Assembly (NCBI GenBank): GCA_021234155.1
Contig: JAJEKV010000034.1
Coordinates: 2,230,001 to 2,294,000 of the forward strand
Direction: 5' to 3'
Length of the DNA: 64,000 nucleotides
Source of the DNA: Isoetes taiwanensis
Lineage: Eukaryota; Streptophyta; Lycopodiopsida; Isoetales; Isoetaceae
Each line of letters starts with the position of its first letter. The stretch's first letter is position 1. Positions 1-9,545 of this stretch are shown here, piece after piece. The translations under genes were made by a program, and so were the position numbers. The notes under the pieces were generated by a model. That model did no database searches. It saw only the letters and a program-made list of their open reading frames with translations, and was not told the origin of the DNA.

Positions 1-137
1 TTTTTTTCTCACTTTACTCTGAATGTCTTTGTACAAGTGCTCCCAGTATAATAAGGGGAAAATTCTAAGGGCCAGATTCGACTAGAGGAGTTAAGGGCCT
101 GTCACTTTGCTGAAACCCAATCCCGTGATGGCACGCC

Positions 138-434
138 TTAACTGGCTCCTTTGCTCTGATTCCACGAACTAGTGCTGGCAATTACCAAAACGCTCGCTTT
201 GATGCTAAAACACTCCGGAACACTGCCGCTTAACTTCCAAGCTTTGGATTTAAATGACAGGGGATGTCCCCTGGCCTTTTCAAAATAGTTAACTAGCTGC
301 TGCCGGATTTCGGCCACGTCTTCGGCATCAATCTAACCATCGCCGTAGCTCTCGAAATTTGATAACTCCAGTGCCGAAGTTATGTGCTCAAAAATAAAGA
401 GCGGAAATTGAGTTTTTACATGATACTGCCGCAT
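138..434 (-). pseudogene. small unrecognised ORF with one in-frame stop
   Basis: On the minus strand an ATG at 434-432 opens a frame of about 98 codons that ends at a TAA at 140-138 and is broken only by one TAG at 335-333. The stretch after the stop is coding-like (IDAEDVAEIRQQL, then FEKARGHPLSFKSK), with mixed charged and hydrophobic residues and no low complexity. I do not recognise the family. No splice signals or neighbouring exons were found, so it may be a gene fragment carried by a repeat. A chance ORF is possible, but one frame running through about 300 bases with a single stop makes decayed coding sequence more likely. Confidence 0.35.
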
Positions 435-615
435 GTGGAATCTGGCCCTAAATATACCTCTCAGGTTTATAATATTCCAAAAATACCCCCTAAAAATAGG
501 GTATTTAGCTCAAATGGCAATAACTTTCGTGTGATCAACCAATTAAAAAAGTGCCCATTCATAAGACTTTTAGGTAGAAGTGAATGCTATCTAATAGCAG
601 TAGAATCGTCTAAAA

Positions 616-805
616 CGGAATTGAAATCTTCAACTAATAGTGTTTTAACTAAGCGATGGTTTTATGTACGCCCGATTTGGGTTGCCCTCTCGATTTTCCA
701 TGGAAACTCTCGGAATTGAAATCTTCAACTAATAGTGTTTTAACTAAGCGATGGTTTTATGTACGCCCGATTTGGGTTGCCCTCTCGATTTTCCATGGAA
801 ACTCT
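616..805. repeat. 95-bp perfect tandem duplication
   Basis: Bases 616-710 are repeated immediately at 711-805. Both copies start CGGAATTGAAATC and end CATGGAAACTCT, with no difference seen. A perfect head-to-tail copy suggests a recent duplication. It makes the open frames over it repeat themselves, so those frames are not taken as genes. Confidence 0.9.
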
Positions 806-1265
806 TTCGAATTTCCATGGAAACCCTTCCATGGAAACCCTTTCGGAAACTCGGAAGGGTTTCAACGAAAACCCTTCCTAATTTCCGCGGAAACCCTTCC
901 AAATTTCCAACTTTTGAAATTAGGAAGGGTTTCCACAGAAATTTCGAACGGTTTCCATTTTGGAAAATCGGAAGGGTTTCCGGGAAAAACAGGAAGGGTT
1001 TCCATAGAATTATTTTATTTTTAGAATATTTACACGTGGGAGCCTTTATGGCTCACGCTTATCGACACGGACGCCTTCCATTAAGGCAGCACGTCCATCA
1101 AGTACACGTCACCCCAAAATTCAAATTTTGAGTAGAAACCCTTCCTATTTTCTAATGCCAAGGAAACCCTTCATGATTTCCTTGCATGATGAAAATTAGG
1201 AAGGGTTTCCACACGAGGAGGAAAATATCCACACGAGGAGGAAAATAGGTAGGGTTTCCACATGC
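806..1265. repeat. cluster of a GGAAACCCTTCC motif in both orientations
   Basis: About ten exact or near copies of GGAAACCCTTCC or its reverse complement GGAAGGGTTTCC are scattered over about 450 bp, for example near 828, 838, 875, 889, 935, 970, 991, 1135, 1160, 1198 and 1250. Orientation switches several times, so neighbouring copies can pair as hairpins. A 20-bp direct duplication (1208-1227 and 1228-1247) lies inside. No coding region is supported. Confidence 0.75.
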
Positions 1266-2789
1266 AGTTAGAAGTTTCATAAGGTAAGATTAACTAAGGA
1301 ATTGAGACTCCAAAGGGCATGTAATATATGATTAACAAAGGAATTAAGACCCCAAAGGGCACAATAGAGAAACTGCAAAAAGCCGCCTTCAAGCTTGTAA
1401 AAAAGTAGCGTGCGACTCTTCAAAAGTGGTTCGAATTCAACAATATAATTTGATATATGTCAAACAAACTATGCTCAGAGTTGAGATATCGTGTGGAAAT
1501 GCATAAATGTTTTTGCATAATTCTTGTCATTGTTATCGAGTTCTACATGCATATGCACAAAAGCAAAAGGACAAAAAGAAAGAAATGCAAAAAAGTAGAG
1601 ATGCAATAAAATTGCACTTTAAGTGCTTTTACTTATAATATTTGAACACAATACATTTGAAGTTTTGGATTGGGTCAAAACCCAAGCGTTTCTAATATTT
1701 ATCAAAGGAAATAAGAATGTCGAAGAGGATTCATGATCTGCCCAATTGGTACGCTACAAGAGGAAAGGGGTATTAGGGTCATTTTTAGAGTCAGACCTTA
1801 GTTATAAACTTAACCTGAAAAACATGAGAAAAGACCATTAAACTGACATTATGACTGACGCTACAGCTGACTCTATGTGCTACCGGTTAAGCGTCAGTAT
1901 TAGAGTCAAAATTTAGCATTAGAATTAGAGTAAAAAATTAGAGTCAATTTTGTGTCAAAATTAGAATCATCTTTAGCATTAGAATTCAGTCATAATAACG
2001 CTAATACCATCGAAATTAGAGTCAACCATAATGTCATGCATATCAAATAACCCATAATGCCCAGGGATTTGAACCCTGATATTATCATTTAGCCTATGCA
2101 ATTTACATACGAAGTATAATGCACTACCCGCATTTTCATCAATGTTTTGCTTAAACTTCTCTCGAACATTCTGAAAAATGAAATCACATACAAGTGAGAT
2201 AGGATGACATTTAATATCTGGCTAAAAATTCATGGGTTATTGTTACCTGATGTTTCAACGCTCCAAGGCTCTTGGTATACATAGGCGACTAAGGAAAATC
2301 TAGTTTTCAAAAAGTTTATAATTGCATCCTATATGATGCTTAGTAAGGCTTGCTTTTGCATGGAGCTTATGTGCAAATCATGACAATATACCATAAGGAG
2401 CTTTCCATGCACAACATGTGATTCTAGCCAAGGTAAGAAGCCATAAATTCTTCGACAATGGACCTCTGCGATAGATTATCAGCATTACTCAAACTCAACA
2501 ATTAAGCTAAAAATACGAGCAATATGATGTTTAACAATATGCAATCCACATCTCTAAGCCTGACAACAAATTCAGCTTCACAGCCTATATTGCTGCAGGG
2601 TTATTTAAGATTCTGGAGCACTGAAAGCACTCCGATGCAATATAGTTAAAGATTTACCAGAAATTTGTAACCAACGTGGCGACATAATAGGTTGGAGATG
2701 GAGCACGTAGATGTACAATTTCATTATTTTTGGGTAATACTTGAATTTATGGACCATTTTTTAAATTGTCGCAACAATGACTCTTTTTT
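1266..2789. other. AT-rich region without a recognised gene
   Basis: No supported gene. Bases 1850-2030 hold a degenerate, irregularly spaced repeat of TTAGAGTCAAAA-like words. On the minus strand near 2060-2080 there is a perfect RNA polymerase III B-box-like stretch (GGGTTCAAATCCC), but no convincing acceptor stem or A box accompanies it. The rest shows no motif I recognise. Confidence 0.5.
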
Positions 2790-3712
2790 CTACACTAATT
2801 GACATCCCCTGCGAGTGCTGCATATGCCTCATCAGACTTGCAATTGTTAGCCTCCATCTTTTTTTCCAGCAATTGGCATAATTAGCTGGGTAGACTTGGT
2901 TCCTCATCGGGACTGACTCCCACCAAGTGATCAGAATATCTCAAAATTCTCCTTCTTATCATCCATTTGTGGCTCCTCAGTAGCTAAGCCTACCCAAGTT
3001 GGACACAACATATCATCAGGGCGTGCCATAATAAACATACCTTTCTTCAAATCTTTGTATGGATTGAATTCTAGTACAGGTTTGTCCTTCCACGGATCGA
3101 CATAAGGAGGAGTAATGCTAGCAATGAGTTCCACCACTACCGCTACATCAGGTGGAGCACGTTCCTGCCTAGTGTGTGGCCAGAAGTCATCATGCCTTCA
3201 TCACCAGTGATCCTCCCCAGCTCTTCCAAGAGTCTCATCCAATATTCAGTTGTGGACGTAAATTGTGCCGAGTACTTGGCTGTTTCTGGAGCACCCTTAT
3301 TACTGGTTGAGATTGCAACCCAATGCAATATATGCTTGTGGATACTGTTTCGCAGCTGGCAGAGGTCCTTCACCGACTTCTTGGGAGGCAGTAGCTTAGG
3401 ATATCCAACTGGCATCAAGGGCTTCCCGTCATCTTTTTCTTTCCACATCTTTATTCCACCAACAGGCAACCACTCCAAGTGAGTGGGCCAAGCTTTGTAA
3501 TACATGACTGGCCAATCACCATTCATAGCGAATCTGAAAGTCAGAGGGGCGGTGTGACCAGTCAATCTATCATCCCCATCTCTTATGTACCCTTCTATGA
3601 AATCCTTCCAGTCCAGAACTCTGTTAATAACATAGGGCATAGGTGTATTCAAGTTGCATGTCTGGAATTCATACAACAGTTCAGGCATTGTCAGCACCTC
3701 GGCCTTCTTTAA
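2790..3712 (-). pseudogene. DUF7869-type gene, 3' half (separated by insertion)
   Basis: This is the C-terminal half of the gene whose N-terminal half lies at 6367-7735 on the same strand. The frame resumes directly after the inserted element with KKAEVLTMPELLYEF and runs to a TAG at 3145-3143. Coding continues one frame over (ERAPPDVAVVVELIAS, then FIMARPDDMLCPTWVG), which puts a frameshift near 3160-3175. A second shift near 2935 leads into ITWWESVPMRNQVYPANY and CWKKRWR, a Trp-rich tail like that seen after DUF7869 domains in plant and animal repeat-borne proteins. Removing the element restores the codons Ser-Ser-Leu-Lys-Lys across the junction, in frame. The assignment of this half rests on that continuity. 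Its function is unknown, and this copy cannot encode an intact protein. Confidence 0.6.
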
Positions 3713-3715
3713 CAC

Positions 3716-4036
3716 TAGACCTGTCCCTGGGACCATTCCTGATCCATGGACCAGAACTGGCCCACATAACCTTTGCCACTTAAACCCACGTAACTCACGA
3801 AAGAAATTTCAATTTTATAATATACCACCATCATTTGAGTCTTCACTTATTTCTTAATGATCTTTGAGAATTTCAAGACCAATGGGGTCATCTATACCTT
3901 GTGGTGATTGCTCAAACATTCGAGAATTTGGCAGTTTCTGCACTAGTCCAGAACTGCCTTCTTCGATATTTCTAGCATAAAGTGACCTAAACCTTGCTAA
4001 ACTTGGAGGTATTTGCCTGTTCATCATAGAATACAT
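3716..4036 (-). pseudogene. coding-like fragments inside the left end of the TTAA element
   Basis: Two minus-strand stretches read like protein. One, at 4036-3854 (60 codons), includes RQIPPSLARFRSLYARN and FEQSPQGIDDPIGLEILKDH. The other, at about 3790-3716, includes FRELRGFKWQRLCGPVLVHG and runs into the terminal repeat. Between them are stops, compatible with a short degraded intron. I do not recognise the protein. These may be exons of a captured host gene or the remains of the element's own gene. The second stretch overlaps the subterminal GGACC words and could be open by chance. Confidence 0.25.
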
Positions 4037-4899
4037 TGAGTTTTATGTTCCCATATTTCTTGCTATCATTTGAAATTGGTGGAAGCCGCCAAACCCTATT
4101 TTGATCAAAAAAACTGCTTGAGGTTTAAGAATTGTTACTCTCTCATTATAACAAGTTTTGATTTAATTCTTGTGGCCATGGGTTGCTAACTATACGAGCT
4201 ATAGTTTCATGATTTTTTGGAGTTTAATTAAGTCATGTTAGCCTTAATATTTACTAAAAGAATCTACTATACAGAATTCTGGACAAAAGTATATGTTAAA
4301 ATGCTCCAATAACAACCATCCATAATGCCATGTGGGCAATAAATGATACGTTCTACTTATATCTACATAGAACATAACTTTTATCAACTTACATATAGTG
4401 TAACTAGGGTGTAACCATGCAATTTTTGGAATTCAAACATGATGTACAACAGCTGGATTAACACATTAGAGCATAAAAAGTTGGGTCAACTCCATAATTA
4501 TAGGTCCAAAACTCCACAATGATTAAGCAAATGATGTTTATTGATGAATTCAAGTGGATGTTGTGAAGTTTAGCCATGACAATATATAAATAGACCACAT
4601 AACATTTCATATATGCTTCTTTAGTTCATAGAAAGAGACACTACTTTTCTTCAAATATGCCTTTAAAATGGTTCAAAATGTGAGAAATGACATATATAGA
4701 GATCTCTTATATAGGTCGTATGGTCTTATTGAAACAAATACCATGAAATCTGCTTATTTTTTACTAGCACAAACTTCATATCTGTGTTACTGCTATAAAG
4801 CATTGTCATCCAAGTAGAATAACATTACATGTAAGCTATCTTTCATGTATATTATATTTTTTTATGGATGCAAACCTTTCTTGACAATAGAAATCTCTA

Positions 4900-6366
4900 G
4901 TTGCATATTAAAGTAACATGTTATTTCTAAGATTTTAATTTATATAAGCACCCATCACCATTTATGGTCCACGAGACCAATTGTATATATCTCGCAATAG
5001 CCTTATCCATTTTTCTCCATAGAATGATACTATGGCTTTTTAGCTTCGATCACATGATTTTTGAAAGGTGTAAGTGAAAGTCCATGTAAGTTCAATTGGT
5101 CATAAATACCCTATAAATTCTTAATTGTTTGTGCTTCAACCTTACCCTTAAATTATACAAGCTAACCTAATCAATTAATTTTGTCCTATAGAGAATCATA
5201 CAAATAAACTATATGTGAAAGTTGAGATCAAAATTGAATAAGGTGGCAGCATTAATAATTTTTAAACTTTCAGTCATCTGGACCAATGATGGTCTGCAAC
5301 TGGACTGCAGCTAGCAATCTATCTTGATTTTTTATAGTAAAATTTTTTCATATTTTTCCTTGGTTCTTTTTGCATTGGTTTCTTGACATGAGATATTTTG
5401 AGGATGTGATTTTGTAAAGTCGCACCTTAGGGCACAAATCTAGAACAAACATGGAAGATATAATATAATTGATGCTATCTATTCTAGTACAATCCTTAAG
5501 ATAATGAACAACAAATATTTTTTTTGAACAAAGTGGTCCAAGAGCTACTCTTGTCCCAAAACTCAACTTGAAATGGACTAACATAAGGATATTATCAATT
5601 TTTGAATGAACTATGGACTAGTAATGGGCAGGTACAGATATTGTTTTTGATTTTTTTTTACCATGTCTTTTGCTCTTTCCACGAGCTTGTTTTTGCATTG
5701 GTTTTATATCCTTATAAACTTTCACAATGTGATTTTTTGGAGGACAACCTAGAATCATGTATAGCAATACTATCCATTTGTATAAATTCCCTAAAATTGA
5801 AAATAGAAGTAAATGTCAAAACATCAAATTCAAAGTCAACAAATATTTTTATAGGATGGAGGACTTCGTGAATTACTTATATGCCAAATTTGGACTCAAA
5901 ATTGATCTCCTTCTGAAAGTTGTTGTTTTTATATCACAACTGCTTTCTGGAAACTAGTATTGGTTCTCAGAAGGCAGAGGACAGTTTTGACCCTGTCATG
6001 TTTGAATTGCTCTATCTTCCTTCACAGAGTTCGAATTGAGATGTGGTTTTTTGTGCCTTGCTCTATATCTCGTGTAGAAAAATAACATTATAACCAAAAA
6101 AATCAAAAAAATAATCTTTTCATAAAGACAGTTTTACTTTGTGTGAACATGAAGCTTTTGGTACTTGACCCCCTTGGGTTTGCTAGAGCATAACTCACAA
6201 GAATGGGGGCTGATACATTTTTGTGTATTTTTTATGTGAAGCATGACTGCCATATATGAACTCCTAGAAAGGGTTTAGCTAGTTTTTGTATTCTTGATTT
6301 TATATGATTTTTTTTTGTGAACCTTCAAAATACCCTTTAGTGGTCCATCATGGGACAGGTCTAGTG
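4900..6366. repeat. ~335-bp repeated modules inside the TTAA element
   Basis: A module carrying a GGACCAATNATGGTCT-like imperfect palindrome recurs at about 4967, 5283, 5607, 5950 and 6345, a spacing of roughly 315-395 bp. Between these words other segments also align: for example, 'tttgcattggttt' followed by 'gatgtgattttgtaaag' near 5369 matches 'tttgcattggtttta' and 'aatgtgattttttgg' near 5692. The copies are diverged. The last module merges with the right terminal repeat, so the interior looks like tandem amplification of an end. Confidence 0.6.
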
Positions 6367-7735
6367 TTAAAGATGAGGAGAAGTTACCAAACAGGGCATC
6401 GATATCCTCATGTGTATGGCCGGGCATCATGAACCCTAGCTCAATCTCTTCAAACACGCCAAGATATACTAGGTAAGAAAGATAGGAGAAGACATACCTA
6501 TTCTTGTTCTGTCCAGATGCATTGTCCAGCTGGTATCTTGGGGAGAGGCTTCATTGATGGTCCCTCTGCCTGTAGCCAATTCACAGGGATGCTGCTATTG
6601 CATAGTGACAGCTTTGATTCCAAGGCGTCGTGTCGCGCAAGGATGAAACCCATTTTGGAGATGATGATTCAGGCACTGACAGGTGACCTCCTGCATACTC
6701 ATGGACCGTCTCTAATCTCTTCAAGATGCTATTTAAAGAACCTACATGGAAGTTCGAGTCATTTGGCCATAAGTCCCGGGCAAAGTTCCCATAGCTTCCC
6801 TTTCCATGACCATGAGTGAGTGCACCCGTCAATGATGTTTTTAGCTTGTAGAGTCTCCAAAGAAACTTCACAGATTGTTGCAATTTTGGAATCATTGTTT
6901 TTGCTTGATCCATTTTGTCGTGTATAACACAAAGATATTGGGCAGGATACTTGTGGGAGTATAATCTCCACGACTAGTACTGGGTGCGACATGAGGCCTG
7001 CTCTAGTCTATGTGCCCTTATTTGATCATGCAGTATCCTCCTCTCTACTTCATCCTTGGTCTTCAGTAACTTTGTACGGATGACCTCGTATGTATCGCAT
7101 TTGGAGAATGCAATTTTCTTTGCGATATTGACATTCCTGAAGCTCCGCCTCCACGTTCTATGAAACCCAGTCGGGGATACCTTCTTGCCAGTCAGTGCCA
7201 TAACTTCTGCATTAACCTCTTCCAGAATGTTGGACTTCGTAAACATTGCAGGCAACTTCCTGATGTTCTCTCTTATCCCGTCTTCATTCCTCCTACCGCG
7301 GTGGGGCAAAGATTCACAGTTTTCCTTGACGAACATGGAAAACACAGCCACGCATGCCATTGTTGAGGAACGAGACTTCATCGAGCCGCAGTTGCCGTGC
7401 TCGGTCCCCTTAAGGAATTGGGCCTTCCACTTTAGATATGCTGGATCAAGGTACCAGGCCCTCTCACAAACGAGATTCCCTTGCAGTACTAGCCGTCTGA
7501 CTCTTCGACCTTTCATGTTGTTGCCGAGCATGTCATAAACAAAAGTAACCCTATAACTAGATTTCATGGCAAGGAATTCCTTTCGCATGTTAACAACTTG
7601 ATTCGTAGAGAACTTGACGCAACACCTATTTTTGCAGCACAAGGTCCTCCTGTAATTGAGGATAGCATTCTGAGTGGTGAGACGAACAATCTTCCGTGGC
7701 CTCAGAATCTTTCTGGGCTATCAGGAATGAAAAGT
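6367..7735 (-). pseudogene. DUF7869-type gene, 5' half
   Basis: One minus-strand frame can be followed from about 7735 to the insertion at 6367. The first open part (7642-6974) has paired cysteines (RTLCCKNRCCVKFS), then a basic stretch and a charged region. After an in-frame TAG near 6972 it continues through HDKMDQAKTMIPKLQQSV to DLWPNDSNFHVGSLN. Two stops near 6580 and 6540 in a short segment suggest paired indels. Coding then resumes with the most diagnostic part, QLDNASGQNKNRYVFSYL followed by MMPGHTHEDIDALFG, which is the signature of the DUF7869 domain found in repeat-borne plant and animal genes. The biochemical role of that domain is not established. The gene is ended at this point by the TTAA element; its other half is at 2790-3712. 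No intact start was identified. Confidence 0.65.
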
Positions 7736-8294
7736 GTAATGTCGTTTCTCATAGTTTGGGTGCTTCTGGTGCTCTGAACTACCCTGGCTGGACACTGTAT
7801 CTGCTTCCTATTGTGGTGTTGTGGTCAATATCTCCGAGACTTTCACTCCGCCAACACGAACAAAGTCATTGTTCCACCTCACAAGCATCCCAAGCTTCGG
7901 GAGCTGCAAACATCTCTTGCAGCGGATATTCACTTCAGAAGGGGGGGAAGGTAGGGGGGGCTTCGGTAACAGAAACTCCCACGAACTTCAAACCTAAAAA
8001 TTGGTCACACACTGCACCATCAGGGGCAGTGAATGATATGAAACCTTTTCCGGCGATAATGGTGTCACAAGAGTGCCATATCTCTCAATCTATTTCAATA
8101 AGCGTATATCTTGTCAGCGGTTGTGTCTCCTTTCCCACCTCCGTCCTGTTAGTCCTGTGCCTCCTGGTACAGGACTATTCATGCATACGACGGACCAGGT
8201 CAAGCTCAAGGATCCGCAGTCAACCACGGGTCAGCCATCCAAGGCCCTGCAGAAGACCAAGCAGCAGCCTATCAAGAGGCGCCGCTCAGACAAG
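7736..8294 (+). other. no firm gene; possible polyprotein tail at 8073-8294
   Basis: A 74-codon plus-strand frame (8073-8297) ends in a Lys/Arg/Gln-rich tail (KALQKTKQQPIKRRRSDK) directly before an LTR-like block. This is the arrangement expected for the C-terminus of a retrotransposon polyprotein. A longer overlapping frame at 7696-8331 is low-complexity towards its end and was not accepted. No catalytic motif is visible in this stretch. Confidence 0.25.
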
Positions 8295-8633
8295 TGATGG
8301 GCCGTCACCGCCCGCGTCAGCGTCCGCGTGATTCTAGGCACTTCAAGAGGCACCGCCAACATTCCTGCAAATCAGGCCTCCTTCAAGGAGTCGGCACCGA
8401 GATCAGTCAGAGTGTCTATATTGGGCCAAAGGCCATTGTACTATATATATGAGTAGAGCTAGCATATGAGGGCTAGATGAGTTTTGAGTCTTGTCTCTCT
8501 TCAGTCTTCTCTCGATTGCGAGAGCTCATGTATGTTCATCATTGATATCAAAGAAGCATATCATTTTCCTCTCATTGTTCTTTTCTGTTCCGTTTTCTTC
8601 TTCTTGTTCTTTTCTTGCAAATCCCGCGTGACA
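8295..8633 (+). repeat. putative LTR (plus-strand element), single copy
   Basis: The block starts TGATGG and ends GTGACA, so it is bounded by TG and CA. It holds a TATA-like CTATATATATGAG at about 8441, followed by a T/C-rich stretch (8565-8620) that could be the R-U5 part. It follows a basic ORF tail. No second copy exists in the window, so LTR status cannot be confirmed here. Confidence 0.3.
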
Positions 8634-8659
8634 TAGTCCCCCCGGATTCTCCTGTTAGA

Positions 8660-8998
8660 TCCAAGGGTCCTCACAGAGGGCTGTCTTGCAGGAGTTCCCG
8701 AACCCAGACCCCAAACACGTCCGTTGTCTTTTCTTTGGGACGTCATTAGCAGACGACTCATGAGCGTCTTCACTTCTCCACAGAACGAAGGAGCCCTTGG
8801 CTTCTGCTATTGTGTTTGCATCTGGAGTCGGTCAAGGAAGTGTGTGGTGGCCTTCGATCACTTCCTCAACACCAATGCTCACTACTCCATTTGGTAATTC
8901 CTTGAAGTGGCATTGTGTCATTTGCCCCACAACTCCTTTCGCTACCAGTCGATCATTAACGAAGAGATACACAATCTGCACAAGGATTTCAGTTCTGT
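8660..8998 (-). pseudogene. DUF8039-like exon with an in-frame stop
   Basis: Minus-strand coding begins after a plausible splice acceptor (GGTTTTAACAG) near 8998 and reads IVYLFVNDRLVAKGVVGQ, then VVSIGVEEVIEGHHTLP. A TGA near 8832 interrupts it. The same frame then goes on with PTPDANTIAEAKGSFVLWR and a basic tail (DVPKKRQRT). The order 'AKG-V ... VGV-EVI ... LP-PT ... G-FV-W' matches the DUF8039 domain that plant repeat-borne proteins carry, often with CACTA-type transposons. I infer this from pattern only. The exon is probably a relic: no partner exon or transposase was found next to it, and its link to the DUF7869 gene downstream is unknown. Confidence 0.45.
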
Positions 8999-9126
8999 TA
9001 AAACCGAATAACGAGACGAGCAAGCAATGCAAAAGACATAGGGGCATGGTAATTCAAGGGTTCCACGGACAATCGAATTGGGCGGTTACCGATTTTCACT
9101 TGTGAGGACGATAGATTCTCCTTATT

Positions 9127-9545
9127 GCAAATTGGGCGGCCGCCCAATTTGCCCACATGAGGGGGCTTGTTTCCACATTAGTATTAATGCATTCAAAGTC
9201 AAATTCGGTGCCCGCCCAATTTGGCCTTCTGGGCATGCCTTGATCACGTACATGGTGAATATTGCATGACAAATTGGCCCTTGGTGCAGGAAAGGACAAC
9301 CTTTGGGATATTACCATGGATGCCCACCAGGGGAGTTCTATTATTTATTTTACTTATTTTTATTTTATTTATCTAATGCTCACTTAGGACATGAACAGGG
9401 AGAGACTCCAAGGTTAACTTGGGCGCCCGCCCAATTTAAGGGGGCCTTGCATATGATCATGGGAAAACTCAGAATAGAAATTTAGGCGCCCGCCCAACTT
9501 AGCACTATAAGACAACTTGGGCGCCCACCCAAATTGGGGAGGGCT
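9127..9545. repeat. scattered GC-cored palindromes (proximal group)
   Basis: At 9127-9152 lies a perfect 26-bp palindrome: half-site GCAAATTGGGCGG, then its reverse complement. Related imperfect copies with arms TTGGGCG and CGCCCAA follow near 9211, 9420, 9484 and 9508. They belong to the same family as the array at 10785-11660. No gene is supported across this stretch. Confidence 0.75.

Larger units (their letters stand above)
3713..6366. mobile_element. 2.65-kb TTAA-flanked TIR element, non-autonomous
   Basis: The left end reads CACTAGACCTGTCCC and the right end is its exact reverse complement. Each end is flanked outside by TTAA (3709-3712 and 6367-6370). It sits inside a DUF7869-type reading frame, and removing the element plus one TTAA restores that frame without base loss. 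TTAA targets and precise junctions are typical of piggyBac elements. However, because the TTAA is palindromic and adjoins the ends, a TA or TAA duplication gives the same junction, so the superfamily is not proven. No transposase ORF is present. Most of the interior is AT-rich and made of repeated ~335-bp modules (separate entry). The CACTA start also resembles En/Spm ends, but a 3-bp duplication fits only if the two ends are offset by a base. Confidence 0.7.

Noticed and set aside
806-1265. Interstitial telomere repeats
   Set aside because: The unit is GGAAACCCTTCC, not TTTAGGG; the AAACCCT similarity is short and orientation alternates.
2055-2135. Possible tRNA gene on the minus strand (GGGTTCAAATCCC)
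   Set aside because: Only the B-box/T-arm word is convincing; no acceptor stem, D-arm or anticodon loop could be paired around it.
3713-6366. Assignment to En/Spm (CACTA) from the CACTA tip
   Set aside because: No matching 3-bp duplication if both ends are taken as CACTA; the TTAA-flanked reading is simpler and restores the gene. Not fully excluded.
7696-8331. 211-codon plus-strand ORF
   Set aside because: Low-complexity Ser/Arg-rich end, overlaps the end of the DUF7869 gene and the LTR-like block, no domain.
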